A stretch of DNA of 33,645 nt from an uncultured Clostridia bacterium (GTDB taxonomy: Bacteria; Bacillota; Clostridia; Oscillospirales; Acutalibacteraceae): positions 1 to 33,645 of the forward strand of contig CALWIZ010000031.1 of assembly GCA_944380885.1 (NCBI GenBank), in the 5' to 3' direction. Position 1 is the stretch's first letter, and each line of letters begins with the position of its first letter. A model generated the notes under the pieces. That model searched no databases. It was not told where the DNA came from and saw nothing but the letters and a program-made list of their open reading frames with translations. Shown piece by piece: positions 25,386-33,645 of this stretch. Position numbers and translations under genes: made by a program.

Positions 25386-25774
25386 ACCGCCCGTTTTTAA
25401 AACGGACGGTCAGTCTGTCGATAAACCTCGAATTTCATTTTTTTGCGGCGTTTTGCCGCATTTTGTTTTTTCGGCGACAGGTGCGTCGAAAAAACTCCTT
25501 GTAAGCGAAAATCCGCTTATTAAGCGGTTTTTCAAGGGCGCAGGGGTGGTATTGGCGGAGCTTAACAAGCGATTGCCGCCTGTGGCGGGATAAAAGAGCT
25601 TGTTATGGCGCCGCGGTCGAAAAAAATACGCGCTCCAAGCGTAAATTTTTTTCGGGTACCGCAAGAGTAGGGAGTGCGGTCCGAAAATCTTTGATTTTCG
25701 AGCGAACGGCATTCCCACGGGGGAGAGTGTCGACTTTTTCGACACTCTCACCGCCCGTTTTTAAAACGGACGGT
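25386..25774. repeat. hairpin-rich non-coding element with identical 25-base ends
   Basis: Fills most of the 504-base gap between pyrG and the alpha-galactosidase gene. The same 25-base inverted repeat (begins ACCGCCCGTTTTT) occurs at 25386-25410 and 25750-25774 in direct orientation. Between them are further hairpins: TGCGGC/GCCGCA (25444-25460, then T-rich), CCGCTT/AAGCGG (25513-25527, then TTTTT), a nested structure at 25563-25605 (TAACAAGC/GCTTGTTA around GCCGCC/GGCGG) and 25723-25749. No open frame here looks like a real protein. It could be an interspersed repeat or a remnant of a small mobile element. Confidence 0.55.
25723..25774 (-). terminator. tandem terminator hairpins after pyrG
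   Basis: The first hairpin after the pyrG stop is 25750-25774, fully paired on the minus strand thanks to a U-G wobble. It is directly followed by GAGAGTGTCGA/TCGACACTCTC (25723-25749). Neither has a classic long T-run, so termination efficiency is uncertain. Confidence 0.55.
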
Positions 25775-25791
25775 TTGAGAGACTGAATACT

Positions 25792-27423
<1,632 letters not shown>

Positions 27424-27430
27424 TCAAACG

Positions 27431-27450
27431 CCGCCGCGCGGGCGGTTTTT
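27431..27450 (+). terminator. GC-rich hairpin in the asnB-pyrG gap
   Basis: CCGCC (27431-27435) and GGCGG (27441-27445) with a 5-base loop are followed on the plus strand by TTTTT. Both flanking genes run on the minus strand, where the hairpin is followed only by CGTTTGAAAAA, so its direction is puzzling. It may be a weak attenuator ahead of pyrG or have no role. Confidence 0.35.
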
Positions 27451-27456
27451 CCTAAT

Positions 27457-29040
27457 TTATTTTCCGCTGTCTCCGTAGTTTGAAAGCACCCTTGCGGACG
27501 GGTCATTTACATCGCAGCCCTCCCATTCTTTGTTAGGCATCCAGAATCCGGCTATCATTTCCGCCTGACCGGGATAATATTTTTCAAATATCTCACGGTA
27601 CAGGAGGGATTCCTTTGTAAACGGGCGCGCGTACGTATATTTTTCACACGATTTTTCAAAAGCCTCATCGCTGTAAAGGGTTTCTGCGTACTCCTTAAGA
27701 TAATCGACCATTGAATGACCTACCGCGTCTGAAAACGCTGCTTTCTCACGCCACAGAATATCCTCAGGCAGATAACCGCCGTCCTCAAAGGCGTGGCGCA
27801 GCAGATATTTCCCTTTTCCGTATTTGTTGAGCTTAAGCTCGGGGTCTACCGACATAACATATTTTACAAAATCAATATCTCCGAACGGCACCCTCGCCTC
27901 AAGTGAATTCACCGAAATACAGCGGTCGGCACGCAGCACATCGTACATATGAAGCTCGCGGACGCGCTTTTGGGACTCTGCCTGAAACGCCTCTGCAGAC
28001 GGCGCGAAATCGGTGTATTTGTATCCGAAAAGCTCGTCGGAAATTTCTCCGGTAAGCAGTACCCTTATATCGGTCGTTTCATGTATCGCCTTGCAGACAA
28101 GGTACATTCCCATACTTGCCCTTATAGTCGTAATATCGTAAGTGCCGAGCAGTTCTATGACTTTCTCCAGTGAGCCTATGACCTCATCTGGCGTCATATA
28201 TACCTCAGTATGCTCGCTGCCTATAAAATCGGCAACCTCCTTTGCATATTTAAGGTCTATCGCGTCCTCGCTCATTCCTATTGCAAAGGTTCTTATCGGC
28301 ATACTGCTTTTTCTTGCCGCGATAGCGCATACAAGCGACGAATCAAGTCCGCCCGAAAGCAGAAAACCGACCTTAGCGTCGGAAACAAGCCGTTTTTCGA
28401 CCCCCGCGACCAGCTTGTCGTGAATCTTGCCGCATACGGTCTCAAGTGTATCGGGAACATATTTTTGAACCGCCGCAATATCGCAGTACTGTATAAATTT
28501 GCCGTCAATATAGTAATATCCCGGCGGGAACGGCATTATCCTGTCCGCAAGACCGACAAGATTTTTAGGCTCGCTCGCAAAAATCACAGTTCCTTCGCTG
28601 TCATAGCCGTAATAAAGAGGCCGAATACCGATAGGATCTCTTGCCGCTATATATTTTCCGCTTTCTCCGTCATATATAATACAGGCAAATTCAGCGTCAA
28701 GCATGGCGAACATATCTGTCCCGTATTCCCTGTAAAGCGGCAGGATTATCTCGCAATCGCTGTCGCTTTTAAAGCTGTAACCCTTCGCGCACAGCTCCGC
28801 CCTCATTTTTTCAAAGCCGTAAAGCTCGCCGTTGCAGACGGCATAGCTTCCGTCAAGGCAAAAGGGCTGCATACCCGAATCGGTCAGCCCCATTATAGCA
28901 AGTCTGTGAAATCCTAATATACCGTTTCCGGTATCTATTATCCGGCTGTCGTCGGGACCGCGTGAAATCGTTCTCGCAAATCCCGTCTTAAACGCATCAA
29001 GGGCGGCACTGCCGCCGCAATAACCCATCACAGAACACAT
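27457..29040 (-). CDS. asnB: glutamine-hydrolysing asparagine synthase
   Basis: Makes asparagine from aspartate, ATP and glutamine. Starting at the ATG at 29040, the mature protein exposes Cys2 (MCSVMGYCGG), the class II glutaminase nucleophile. This and the GGAGG site 8 bases upstream fix the start; the longer in-frame extension to 29073 would bury the cysteine. The glutaminase domain includes FHRLAIMG, VCNGELYG and DAEFACIIYD. The synthetase domain has the ATP pyrophosphatase loop SGGLDSS at 229-235, then GEISDELFGY and SLEARVPFGD. At 527 residues it is the short bacterial AsnB type. It is part of the nitrogen block after the amt-PII gene, from which it is separated by a 283-base structured gap. 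Confidence 0.95.
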   Translation of the reverse strand: MCSVMGYCGGSAALDAFKTGFARTISRGPDDSRIIDTGNGILGFHRLAIMGLTDSGMQPFCLDGSYAVCNGELYGFEKMRAELCAKGYSFKSDSDCEIILPLYREYGTDMFAMLDAEFACIIYDGESGKYIAARDPIGIRPLYYGYDSEGTVIFASEPKNLVGLADRIMPFPPGYYYIDGKFIQYCDIAAVQKYVPDTLETVCGKIHDKLVAGVEKRLVSDAKVGFLLSGGLDSSLVCAIAARKSSMPIRTFAIGMSEDAIDLKYAKEVADFIGSEHTEVYMTPDEVIGSLEKVIELLGTYDITTIRASMGMYLVCKAIHETTDIRVLLTGEISDELFGYKYTDFAPSAEAFQAESQKRVRELHMYDVLRADRCISVNSLEARVPFGDIDFVKYVMSVDPELKLNKYGKGKYLLRHAFEDGGYLPEDILWREKAAFSDAVGHSMVDYLKEYAETLYSDEAFEKSCEKYTYARPFTKESLLYREIFEKYYPGQAEMIAGFWMPNKEWEGCDVNDPSARVLSNYGDSGK

Positions 29041-29323
29041 CGTAAATTCCTCCGAAAAGTAAAAATTCAGCATTCAATAGGGCAAGTGCTGTACTCGCTG
29101 TGCCACCTATTTTTTCTCTTTTCCAAGTCTCAAAAAAGACTCTGCCGTCTGACGCGCGACGCTGCGGCGCACCTACTAAAGCAACGCTTTTTCAGATTGC
29201 AGCTCGAAAAGTGTTATTCACGAAGACCCGCCGCACGGCTCCCACCGTCCCGTGCTCGCTTATGGCGGGCTTCCTGCGCTACTTCTCTTTTCTCAAACGC
29301 TTTTCAATATTTATTCTGTTTTT
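29041..29323. other. structured GC-rich intergenic region between amt and asnB
   Basis: No gene is supported here. A composite hairpin covers 29227-29269: CCCGCC/GGCGGG outside and GCACGG/CCGTGC inside, with an 8-base bulge. A second small hairpin, AGTCT/AGACT, lies at 29126-29141. The centre (about 29,140-29,275) is clearly richer in GC than the T-rich flanks. Short plus-strand frames exist but lack ribosome sites and recognisable domains. It may be a non-coding RNA, a repeat copy, or terminator plus asnB leader; I found no convincing promoter for asnB. Confidence 0.4.
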
Positions 29324-31039
29324 TTATTCAACGTCCTGAAGAGCGTCGTAACCTTCCTCACCGGTACGTACCTTTACGACGTTCTCAACATCGTAAACAA
29401 ATATCTTTCCGTCTCCGATATGGCCGGTGTAAAGTACCTTTTTAGCTGTCTCTATAACGCTTCTTACAGGCACCTTGCTTACAACAATATCAACCTGTAC
29501 CTTGGGCAGCAGGCTCGCCTCTACCTGTACGCCGCGGTAATATTCCGGCTTGCCCTTCTGTATGCCGCAGCCGAGAACATGAGACACCGTCATTCCGGTA
29601 ATTCCTATATCCATCATCGCAGCCTTCAGCGGCTCAAGCCGTGATTCTTTGCAAATGATTTCCACCTTTGTGAATTTAACGGCTTCGGCATCCGACACAG
29701 GTACCTTCTTGACCGGGACCGCTTCCTCTGAAGGAACCTCTCCGGTTACGGCAGGTACGTTTTCAATGCCGTAGTCTATATCCTCAATAGTCTGTACAAA
29801 ATCAGGATAAGCATGGTTGCCGTGCTCACCTATATCAAGACCGGCTATTTCCTCCTCAGCCGAAACGCGTATTCCGACAGTCTTCTTAAGTACAAGCCAA
29901 ACTATTGATGAGGAAACAAAAACAAACGCTCCGACAGCCACTATTCCTAAAAGCTGTTTTCCTAAAAGTCCGAAGCCTCCGCCGTAAAACAGACCGTTTT
30001 CGGTAGAAAGCGAGGTGACTCCCTCTTTTGCGAACAGACCTACGCAAATAGTTCCGAAAACTCCGCAGCCCAAATGTACCGATGTAGCTCCTACGGGGTC
30101 ATCTATTTTAATGCGGTCAAAGAACATTACCGCGAATACCACAAGCACGCCTGCGATAGCGCCGATAAGCAGCGAAACCTCTATGCTTATATAAGCGCAG
30201 CCTCCGGTTATGGCGACCAGACCTGCCAGACAGCCGTTTATAGTCATGCCGAGGTCAGGCTTGCCTATGAAAATCCACGCCGTTACGGTGGATGTCAGAA
30301 CCGCAGCTATGGCGGAGGTATTTGTTGTCATCAAAATGTGCATGACATCTTCGGGATTTTGAAAGCTCATTGTAGAGCCGGGGTTGAATCCGAACCAGCC
30401 GAGCCAGAGCACAAACAAACCGATTACGGCAAGTGACATATTATGTCCGGGAATGGCACGCGGCTTGCCGTTCTTATCATATTTGCCGATACGCGGCCCT
30501 AATATCATAGCTCCGGAAAGCGCGGCCCATCCGCCTACCGAGTGGACGGCAGTATCGCCTGCGAAATCCTTGAAGCCGAGATCCGCCAGCCAGCCGCCGC
30601 CCCATATCCAGTGACCTACCACGGGATATATGAAAAGCGTCAGCACAAACGAGAAAATAATAAAGGATATGTACTTGATTCTTTCCGCTACCGCTCCTGA
30701 AACAATTGTCGCGGCGGTTCCGCAGAATACAAGCTGAAAGAAAAACTTTCCCCAAAACGGGACATTCTCGGTCAAAGTGCTGTCATAAGCGGACAAATCG
30801 CTGCCGCCTAAAATCCACAGATTCTCGGTACCGATAAACGGATTGTCGCTGCCGAACATAAAGCCCCAGCCCAGTAGCAGAAAGCCGAGCGACGATACCG
30901 CGAAAACAATAAAGTTTTTGGACAGAATATTAACGGTATTTTTAGATCTCGCAAAGCCCGCTTCTACCGAAGCAAAGCCAAGATTCATAAAGAAAACCAA
31001 AATAGCTGCTAAAAATACCCATAAAGTATCAATCAACAT
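29324..31039 (-). CDS. amt: ammonium channel fused to a PII (GlnB-like) domain
   Basis: Ammonium transporter with its regulator attached. Residues 1-395 form the 11-helix Amt channel, with the twin pore histidines H166 (DTAVHSVGG) and H322 (TSVHLGCG). A linker of about 55 residues leads to a complete PII domain at 454-571 (VGITGMTV-like DIGITGMTVSHVLG; QKGKPEYYRG; TGHIGDGKIFVYDVENVVKVRTGEEG). The ATP/2-oxoglutarate-binding segments look intact. The T-loop has Val506 where GlnB has the uridylylated Tyr51, so control is probably by ligands only. RBS AAAGGGTGA. It begins 29 bases after glnN and is almost certainly cotranscribed with it. Confidence 0.95.
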   Translation of the reverse strand: MLIDTLWVFLAAILVFFMNLGFASVEAGFARSKNTVNILSKNFIVFAVSSLGFLLLGWGFMFGSDNPFIGTENLWILGGSDLSAYDSTLTENVPFWGKFFFQLVFCGTAATIVSGAVAERIKYISFIIFSFVLTLFIYPVVGHWIWGGGWLADLGFKDFAGDTAVHSVGGWAALSGAMILGPRIGKYDKNGKPRAIPGHNMSLAVIGLFVLWLGWFGFNPGSTMSFQNPEDVMHILMTTNTSAIAAVLTSTVTAWIFIGKPDLGMTINGCLAGLVAITGGCAYISIEVSLLIGAIAGVLVVFAVMFFDRIKIDDPVGATSVHLGCGVFGTICVGLFAKEGVTSLSTENGLFYGGGFGLLGKQLLGIVAVGAFVFVSSSIVWLVLKKTVGIRVSAEEEIAGLDIGEHGNHAYPDFVQTIEDIDYGIENVPAVTGEVPSEEAVPVKKVPVSDAEAVKFTKVEIICKESRLEPLKAAMMDIGITGMTVSHVLGCGIQKGKPEYYRGVQVEASLLPKVQVDIVVSKVPVRSVIETAKKVLYTGHIGDGKIFVYDVENVVKVRTGEEGYDALQDVE

Positions 31040-31068
31040 TAAAAATCACCCTTTCATCATTATCTTTG

Positions 31069-33165
31069 TTATTTTACTCCGAAAAGCAAATCTCCGTATG
31101 ACGGGAACGGCCAATATTCCTTCGATGTCAAAGTCTCAGCCTCGTCGCAGGGAATTCTCAGCTCGTTCATCGCCGGAAGCACCGTGTCGCGCACCATTTC
31201 CGACTCGGCAATTACATCTGCCGCTTTATTCAGCTCTATAAGGGTCTTTTCAAGCTCCTCCGCCTTTGCGAATATTCTGTCCGTAAGCGACGACAAGCGC
31301 CTTACAAGACCCGTTTCATATTCGCAGGCAAGATTCCGGTCAAGCTGCTTTTTCGCCTCCGCGGCACGCGCAACCTCTGCCGTATAAGCCTCTACCGCGG
31401 GCGCTATCTGAGTTTTCGCCATGCTGACCATTGTATTAGCCTCAATAATTACGGTTTTAGAGTAATTCTCAAGCATAATATCGCATCTTGATTTCAGCTC
31501 CGCCTCAGAAAAGACTTTAAGGGAGGTCAGCATATCGACATTTTTCTTGTCAAGCAGATGCGGCATGCAGTCCGGGGTCGTACGGTAATTGAGAAGTCCT
31601 CTTTTTTCCGTCGCTTCCTTGATCCAGCTGTCGTCATAGCCGTTGCCGTTGAATATTATGCGCTTGTGATCCTTTATGGTTTTTCTTATCATTTCGTTGA
31701 GGGTAGTCTTAAAATCCTCCGCCTTCTCAAGACGGTCAGCATATATTCTGAGACTCTCCGCTACCGCCGCGTTAAGCATTATGTTGGCGCAGGCAATGCT
31801 GTTTGAAGAGCCAAGCATGCGGAACTCGAATTTATTGCCGGTGAAAGCAAAAGGAGAGGTTCTGTTCCGGTCTGTGGTATCTCTGTTGAACTTAGGCAGA
31901 ACATCTACTCCGAGCTTCATCTGCATTTTCTGCGCTCCCTGATACGGAGTGTCATTTTCTATCGCTTCAAGTACAGCGTTCAGCTCGTCACCAAGGAACA
32001 TTGAAACAACTGCGGGGGGAGCTTCATTAGCGCCTAAACGGTGATCGTTTCCGGCTGTCGCAACCGAAAGCCTTAACAAATCCTGATAATCATCAACCGC
32101 TTTTATTACAGCGCAAAGGAAAAGCAAAAACTGAGCGTTTTCGTACGGTGTCTCACCGGGGGAGAGCAGATTCTGTCCCGAATCGGTAGCGATAGACCAG
32201 TTGTTATGCTTACCGCTTCCGTTTACGCCCGCAAAAGGCTTTTCATGGAGCAGACATACCAGTCCGTGCTTCGCCGCTACCTTCTGCATTATTTCCATTG
32301 TAAGCTGGTTGTGGTCTGTAGCTATGTTGGTTGTGGTATAAATAGGTGCCAGCTCGTGCTGTGCCGGAGCCACCTCATTATGTTCTGTTTTAGCAAGGAT
32401 TCCGAGCTTCCAAAGTTCGTTGTTCAGTTCTTCCATATAAGCCGCAACCCTTGGCTTTATTACGCCAAAATAGTGGTCGTCCATTTCCTGACCTTTCGGC
32501 GGCTTTGCTCCGAAAAGAGTACGTCCGGTAAATCTCAAATCGGGACGCTTGTCGTACATTTCCTTTGTTATAAGGAAATACTCCTGTTCGGGTCCTACTG
32601 ATGAGCGTACACATTTCGCGCTTGTATTGCCGAACAGACGAAGTATTCTAAGCGCCTGTTTATTAAGCGCCTCCATTGAACGAAGCAATGGGGTTTTCTT
32701 GTCAAGCGCTTCGCCGCCATAGGAGCAGAACGCAGTAGGAATACAAAGTGTTTTACCCTTTATGAATGCATAGGAAGTCGGATCCCATGCGGTATAGCCG
32801 CGTGCCTCAAAGGTAGCTCTGAGTCCTCCTGAAGGGAAAGATGACGCGTCAGGCTCGCCTTTTATAAGCTCTTTTCCGGAAAATTCCATTATTACTCCGC
32901 CGTCAGGAGAAGGTGAAATAAAGCTGTCGTGCTTTTCGGCTGTAATACCGGTAAGCGGCTGAAACCAATGTGTGTAGTGCGTAGCTCCTTTTGATACCGC
33001 CCAGTCCTTCATAGCGGAAGCGACCGCGTTTGCAACGCCTATGTCCAATTTCGCTCCTTCATCGATTGTCTTTTTCAGCGACTTGTAAACATCGGCTGTA
33101 AGAGTTGCCTTCATTACCCTGTCGTCAAAAACCAGACTTCCGAAATAATCTGATACGGTTTCCAT
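31069..33165 (-). CDS. glnN: glutamine synthetase type III
   Basis: ATP-dependent ligation of ammonium to glutamate, in the large GSIII form found in Bacteroidetes, Clostridia and cyanobacteria. The 698 residues contain the GSIII N-terminal part ([40 protein letters not shown]), the catalytic glutamates in [24 protein letters not shown], and the ATP-site region [14 protein letters not shown], followed by [21 protein letters not shown]. Length fits GSIII (about 700), not GSI or GSII (350-470). RBS AAAAGGAGATATCA before the ATG is strong. It heads the glnN-amt operon, under a consensus promoter and a leader with paired hairpins that probably controls expression. Confidence 0.97.
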   Translation of the reverse strand: METVSDYFGSLVFDDRVMKATLTADVYKSLKKTIDEGAKLDIGVANAVASAMKDWAVSKGATHYTHWFQPLTGITAEKHDSFISPSPDGGVIMEFSGKELIKGEPDASSFPSGGLRATFEARGYTAWDPTSYAFIKGKTLCIPTAFCSYGGEALDKKTPLLRSMEALNKQALRILRLFGNTSAKCVRSSVGPEQEYFLITKEMYDKRPDLRFTGRTLFGAKPPKGQEMDDHYFGVIKPRVAAYMEELNNELWKLGILAKTEHNEVAPAQHELAPIYTTTNIATDHNQLTMEIMQKVAAKHGLVCLLHEKPFAGVNGSGKHNNWSIATDSGQNLLSPGETPYENAQFLLFLCAVIKAVDDYQDLLRLSVATAGNDHRLGANEAPPAVVSMFLGDELNAVLEAIENDTPYQGAQKMQMKLGVDVLPKFNRDTTDRNRTSPFAFTGNKFEFRMLGSSNSIACANIMLNAAVAESLRIYADRLEKAEDFKTTLNEMIRKTIKDHKRIIFNGNGYDDSWIKEATEKRGLLNYRTTPDCMPHLLDKKNVDMLTSLKVFSEAELKSRCDIMLENYSKTVIIEANTMVSMAKTQIAPAVEAYTAEVARAAEAKKQLDRNLACEYETGLVRRLSSLTDRIFAKAEELEKTLIELNKAADVIAESEMVRDTVLPAMNELRIPCDEAETLTSKEYWPFPSYGDLLFGVK

Positions 33166-33182
33166 ATTGATATCTCCTTTTC

Positions 33183-33307
33183 AAGTATACTTAAAGGCAA
33201 AGGCGCCTTTAATGCTGAAACATTAAAGACGCCTTTGCCTTTATTACCTTATTAAACTGAAAAAGCGTCTTTGAGTGTTGAAACTCAAAGACGCCCTTGC
33301 CTTTATG
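33183..33307 (-). promoter_or_regulatory. glnN leader with two cross-complementary hairpins
   Basis: The leader runs from about 33307 to the glnN start. Hairpin A (33265-33294, next entry) is followed by hairpin B: arms 33221-33242 and 33193-33214, a 22-bp helix with one U-G wobble and a 6-base loop. B's 3' arm (33193-33210) can instead pair over 18 bases (two wobbles) with the 5' side of A (33287-33304), and B's 5' arm (33225-33232) with A's 3' arm (33265-33272). The palindrome AAGTATACTT (33183-33192) lies between B and the ribosome site. Confidence 0.7.
33260..33294 (-). terminator. attenuator-like hairpin A in the glnN leader
   Basis: On the minus strand GCGTCTTTGAGT (33283-33294) and ACTCAAAGACGC (33265-33276) form a perfect 12-bp stem with a 6-base loop, followed by TTTTT then CAG. 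It ends about 50 nt after the expected transcription start and well before the glnN ATG, so it would stop transcription within the leader unless prevented. Confidence 0.65.
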
Positions 33308-33313
33308 CTCCGT

Positions 33314-33342
33314 ATTATACATCAAACATGATTTGTTGTCAA
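33314..33342 (-). promoter_or_regulatory. consensus promoter of the glnN-amt operon
   Basis: Minus strand TTGACA (33337-33342), 17-base spacer, TATAAT (33314-33319): a perfect match to the housekeeping consensus. Transcription should begin near 33307. A promoter this strong for a nitrogen gene implies that control acts mainly after initiation or by a repressor. Confidence 0.92.
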
Positions 33343-33518
33343 GTGTTTTTTGCTAAAATTTTGAAAATATTTTTTTTATTAAAAACTATTGGCTCAACCG
33401 CTATCATACAAGGCTGCGGAAGAACAAGGTTCGTATTTAATATCTTTAAAAATAATTTTCGCAAATTGCAATAGCAAGTTGAAACAAAATTAAAATAGCA
33501 GTGACTTTATGGTAGAAG

Positions 33519-33571
33519 ACTGTGGATTTACGAAGAGAGGGGCGTAGCCCCGAACGGAGGAAATCCACAGT
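33519..33571. terminator. nested palindrome downstream of the IS30 transposase
   Basis: Outer arms ACTGTGGATTT (33519-33529) and AAATCCACAGT (33561-33571) enclose GGGGC-GTA-GCCCC (33539-33551). It starts 10 bases past the transposase stop codon and probably works as a terminator or shields the element from outside transcription. The AT-rich DNA from about 33,345 to 33,518 contains no supported gene; the word TTGCAATAGCAAGTTGAAAC near 33,463-33,484 may belong to the element's end. Confidence 0.5.
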
Positions 33572-33580
33572 GGCGCGATA

Positions 33581-33645
33581 TTAGGCGGCGTAGATTTTGT
33601 CTAACTCCAGCTCAAACAGTTCTTCAGGTGTGCGGTATCCCAGAA
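33581..33645 (-). CDS. IS30-family transposase, C-terminal fragment (cut by window edge)
   Basis: The last 20 codons and a TAA stop are visible on the minus strand and read LGYRTPEELFELELDKIYAA. The LGY.TP.E.F...L stretch is characteristic of the C-terminus of IS30-type DDE transposases. The rest lies beyond the right edge, so whether the gene is intact is unknown. It points toward the glnN promoter, with a nested palindrome and about 170 bases of AT-rich sequence between them. Confidence 0.75.
   Translation of the reverse strand, partial: LGYRTPEELFELELDKIYAA

Noticed and set aside
25410..25751. Minus-strand open frame of 113 codons in the hairpin-rich element
   Set aside because: No ribosome site, no recognisable domain, and it runs through several perfect hairpins, which explain the lack of stops by composition and repeats.
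29086..29644. Overlapping plus-strand open frames between asnB and amt, some running into the PII-coding region
   Set aside because: They overlap the clear amt coding sequence, lack start signals and have unnatural Cys/Arg/Phe-rich products.
33193..33294. CRISPR-like repeats
   Set aside because: Only two related hairpin copies with no regular spacers and no cas genes.
33183..33307. ANTAR-type antiterminator RNA upstream of glnN
   Set aside because: The two hairpins have 6-base loops, but these read TTCAAC and TTTCAG instead of A at position 1 and G at 4, and no ANTAR protein gene is in the window. Kept only as an alternative.
33271..33474. Plus-strand frame of 67 codons over the glnN promoter
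   Set aside because: It starts inside leader hairpin A, runs over the minus-strand promoter and has no ribosome site.

Overview
The window looks like chromosomal DNA from a Gram-positive member of the Clostridia, most likely Ruminococcaceae/Oscillospiraceae-like. The reasons are a Firmicutes-type division block (sepF, ylmH, divIVA), a split two-subunit transketolase, a type III glutamine synthetase, a miaB-ricA-mutS-mutL order shared with Bacillus, strong AGGAGG-type ribosome binding sites, several TTG/GTG starts, and moderate GC with AT-rich intergenic DNA. No tRNA, rRNA, CRISPR array or prophage was seen. An IS30-type transposase is cut by the right edge.

Layout. (1) 1-3758: two hairpins, then a minus-strand ABC exporter pair (ATPase followed by a large FtsX/MacB-like permease with an extracytoplasmic coiled coil). 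(2) 4022-7484: a plus-strand trio, a NhaC-type antiporter, release factor 3 and a LURP-one/tubby-like protein, ending at a bidirectional terminator shared with the next block. (3) 22888 down to 7548: a tightly packed minus-strand superoperon of 15 genes behind one recognisable promoter: miaB, ricA-like, mutS, mutL, miaA, an HlyD-like membrane protein, yggS, sepF, ylmH, divIVA, lspA, an RluD-family pseudouridine synthase, a Cof-type HAD phosphatase and the two transketolase subunits. Many junctions overlap by 1, 4 or 23 bases, implying translational coupling. (4) 25287-23101: a GH36 alpha-galactosidase with its own promoter, a palindromic operator candidate over the -35 box, and a long terminator. 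(5) 25386-25774: a non-coding, hairpin-rich element bounded by two identical 25-base hairpins. (6) 33165-25792: a nitrogen/glutamine block on the minus strand: glnN (GSIII), an ammonium channel fused to a PII domain, asnB and pyrG.

The nitrogen block is coherent. Ammonium enters through Amt, whose own fused PII domain probably gates it. GSIII makes glutamine, and AsnB and PyrG spend it. Its promoter is a perfect consensus (TTGACA-17-TATAAT) and is followed by a leader of about 140 nt holding two related hairpins whose arms can also pair with each other. The first hairpin looks like a terminator. This leader is the best candidate here for an undescribed regulatory device.

Other points of interest are the PII fusion lacking the usual uridylylated tyrosine, the hairpin-bounded repeat element and a 15-base word it shares with the far left end of the window, a structured GC-rich gap between amt and asnB, a terminator-like hairpin in the short nhaC leader, and the HlyD-like protein embedded in the division cluster without a visible transport partner.
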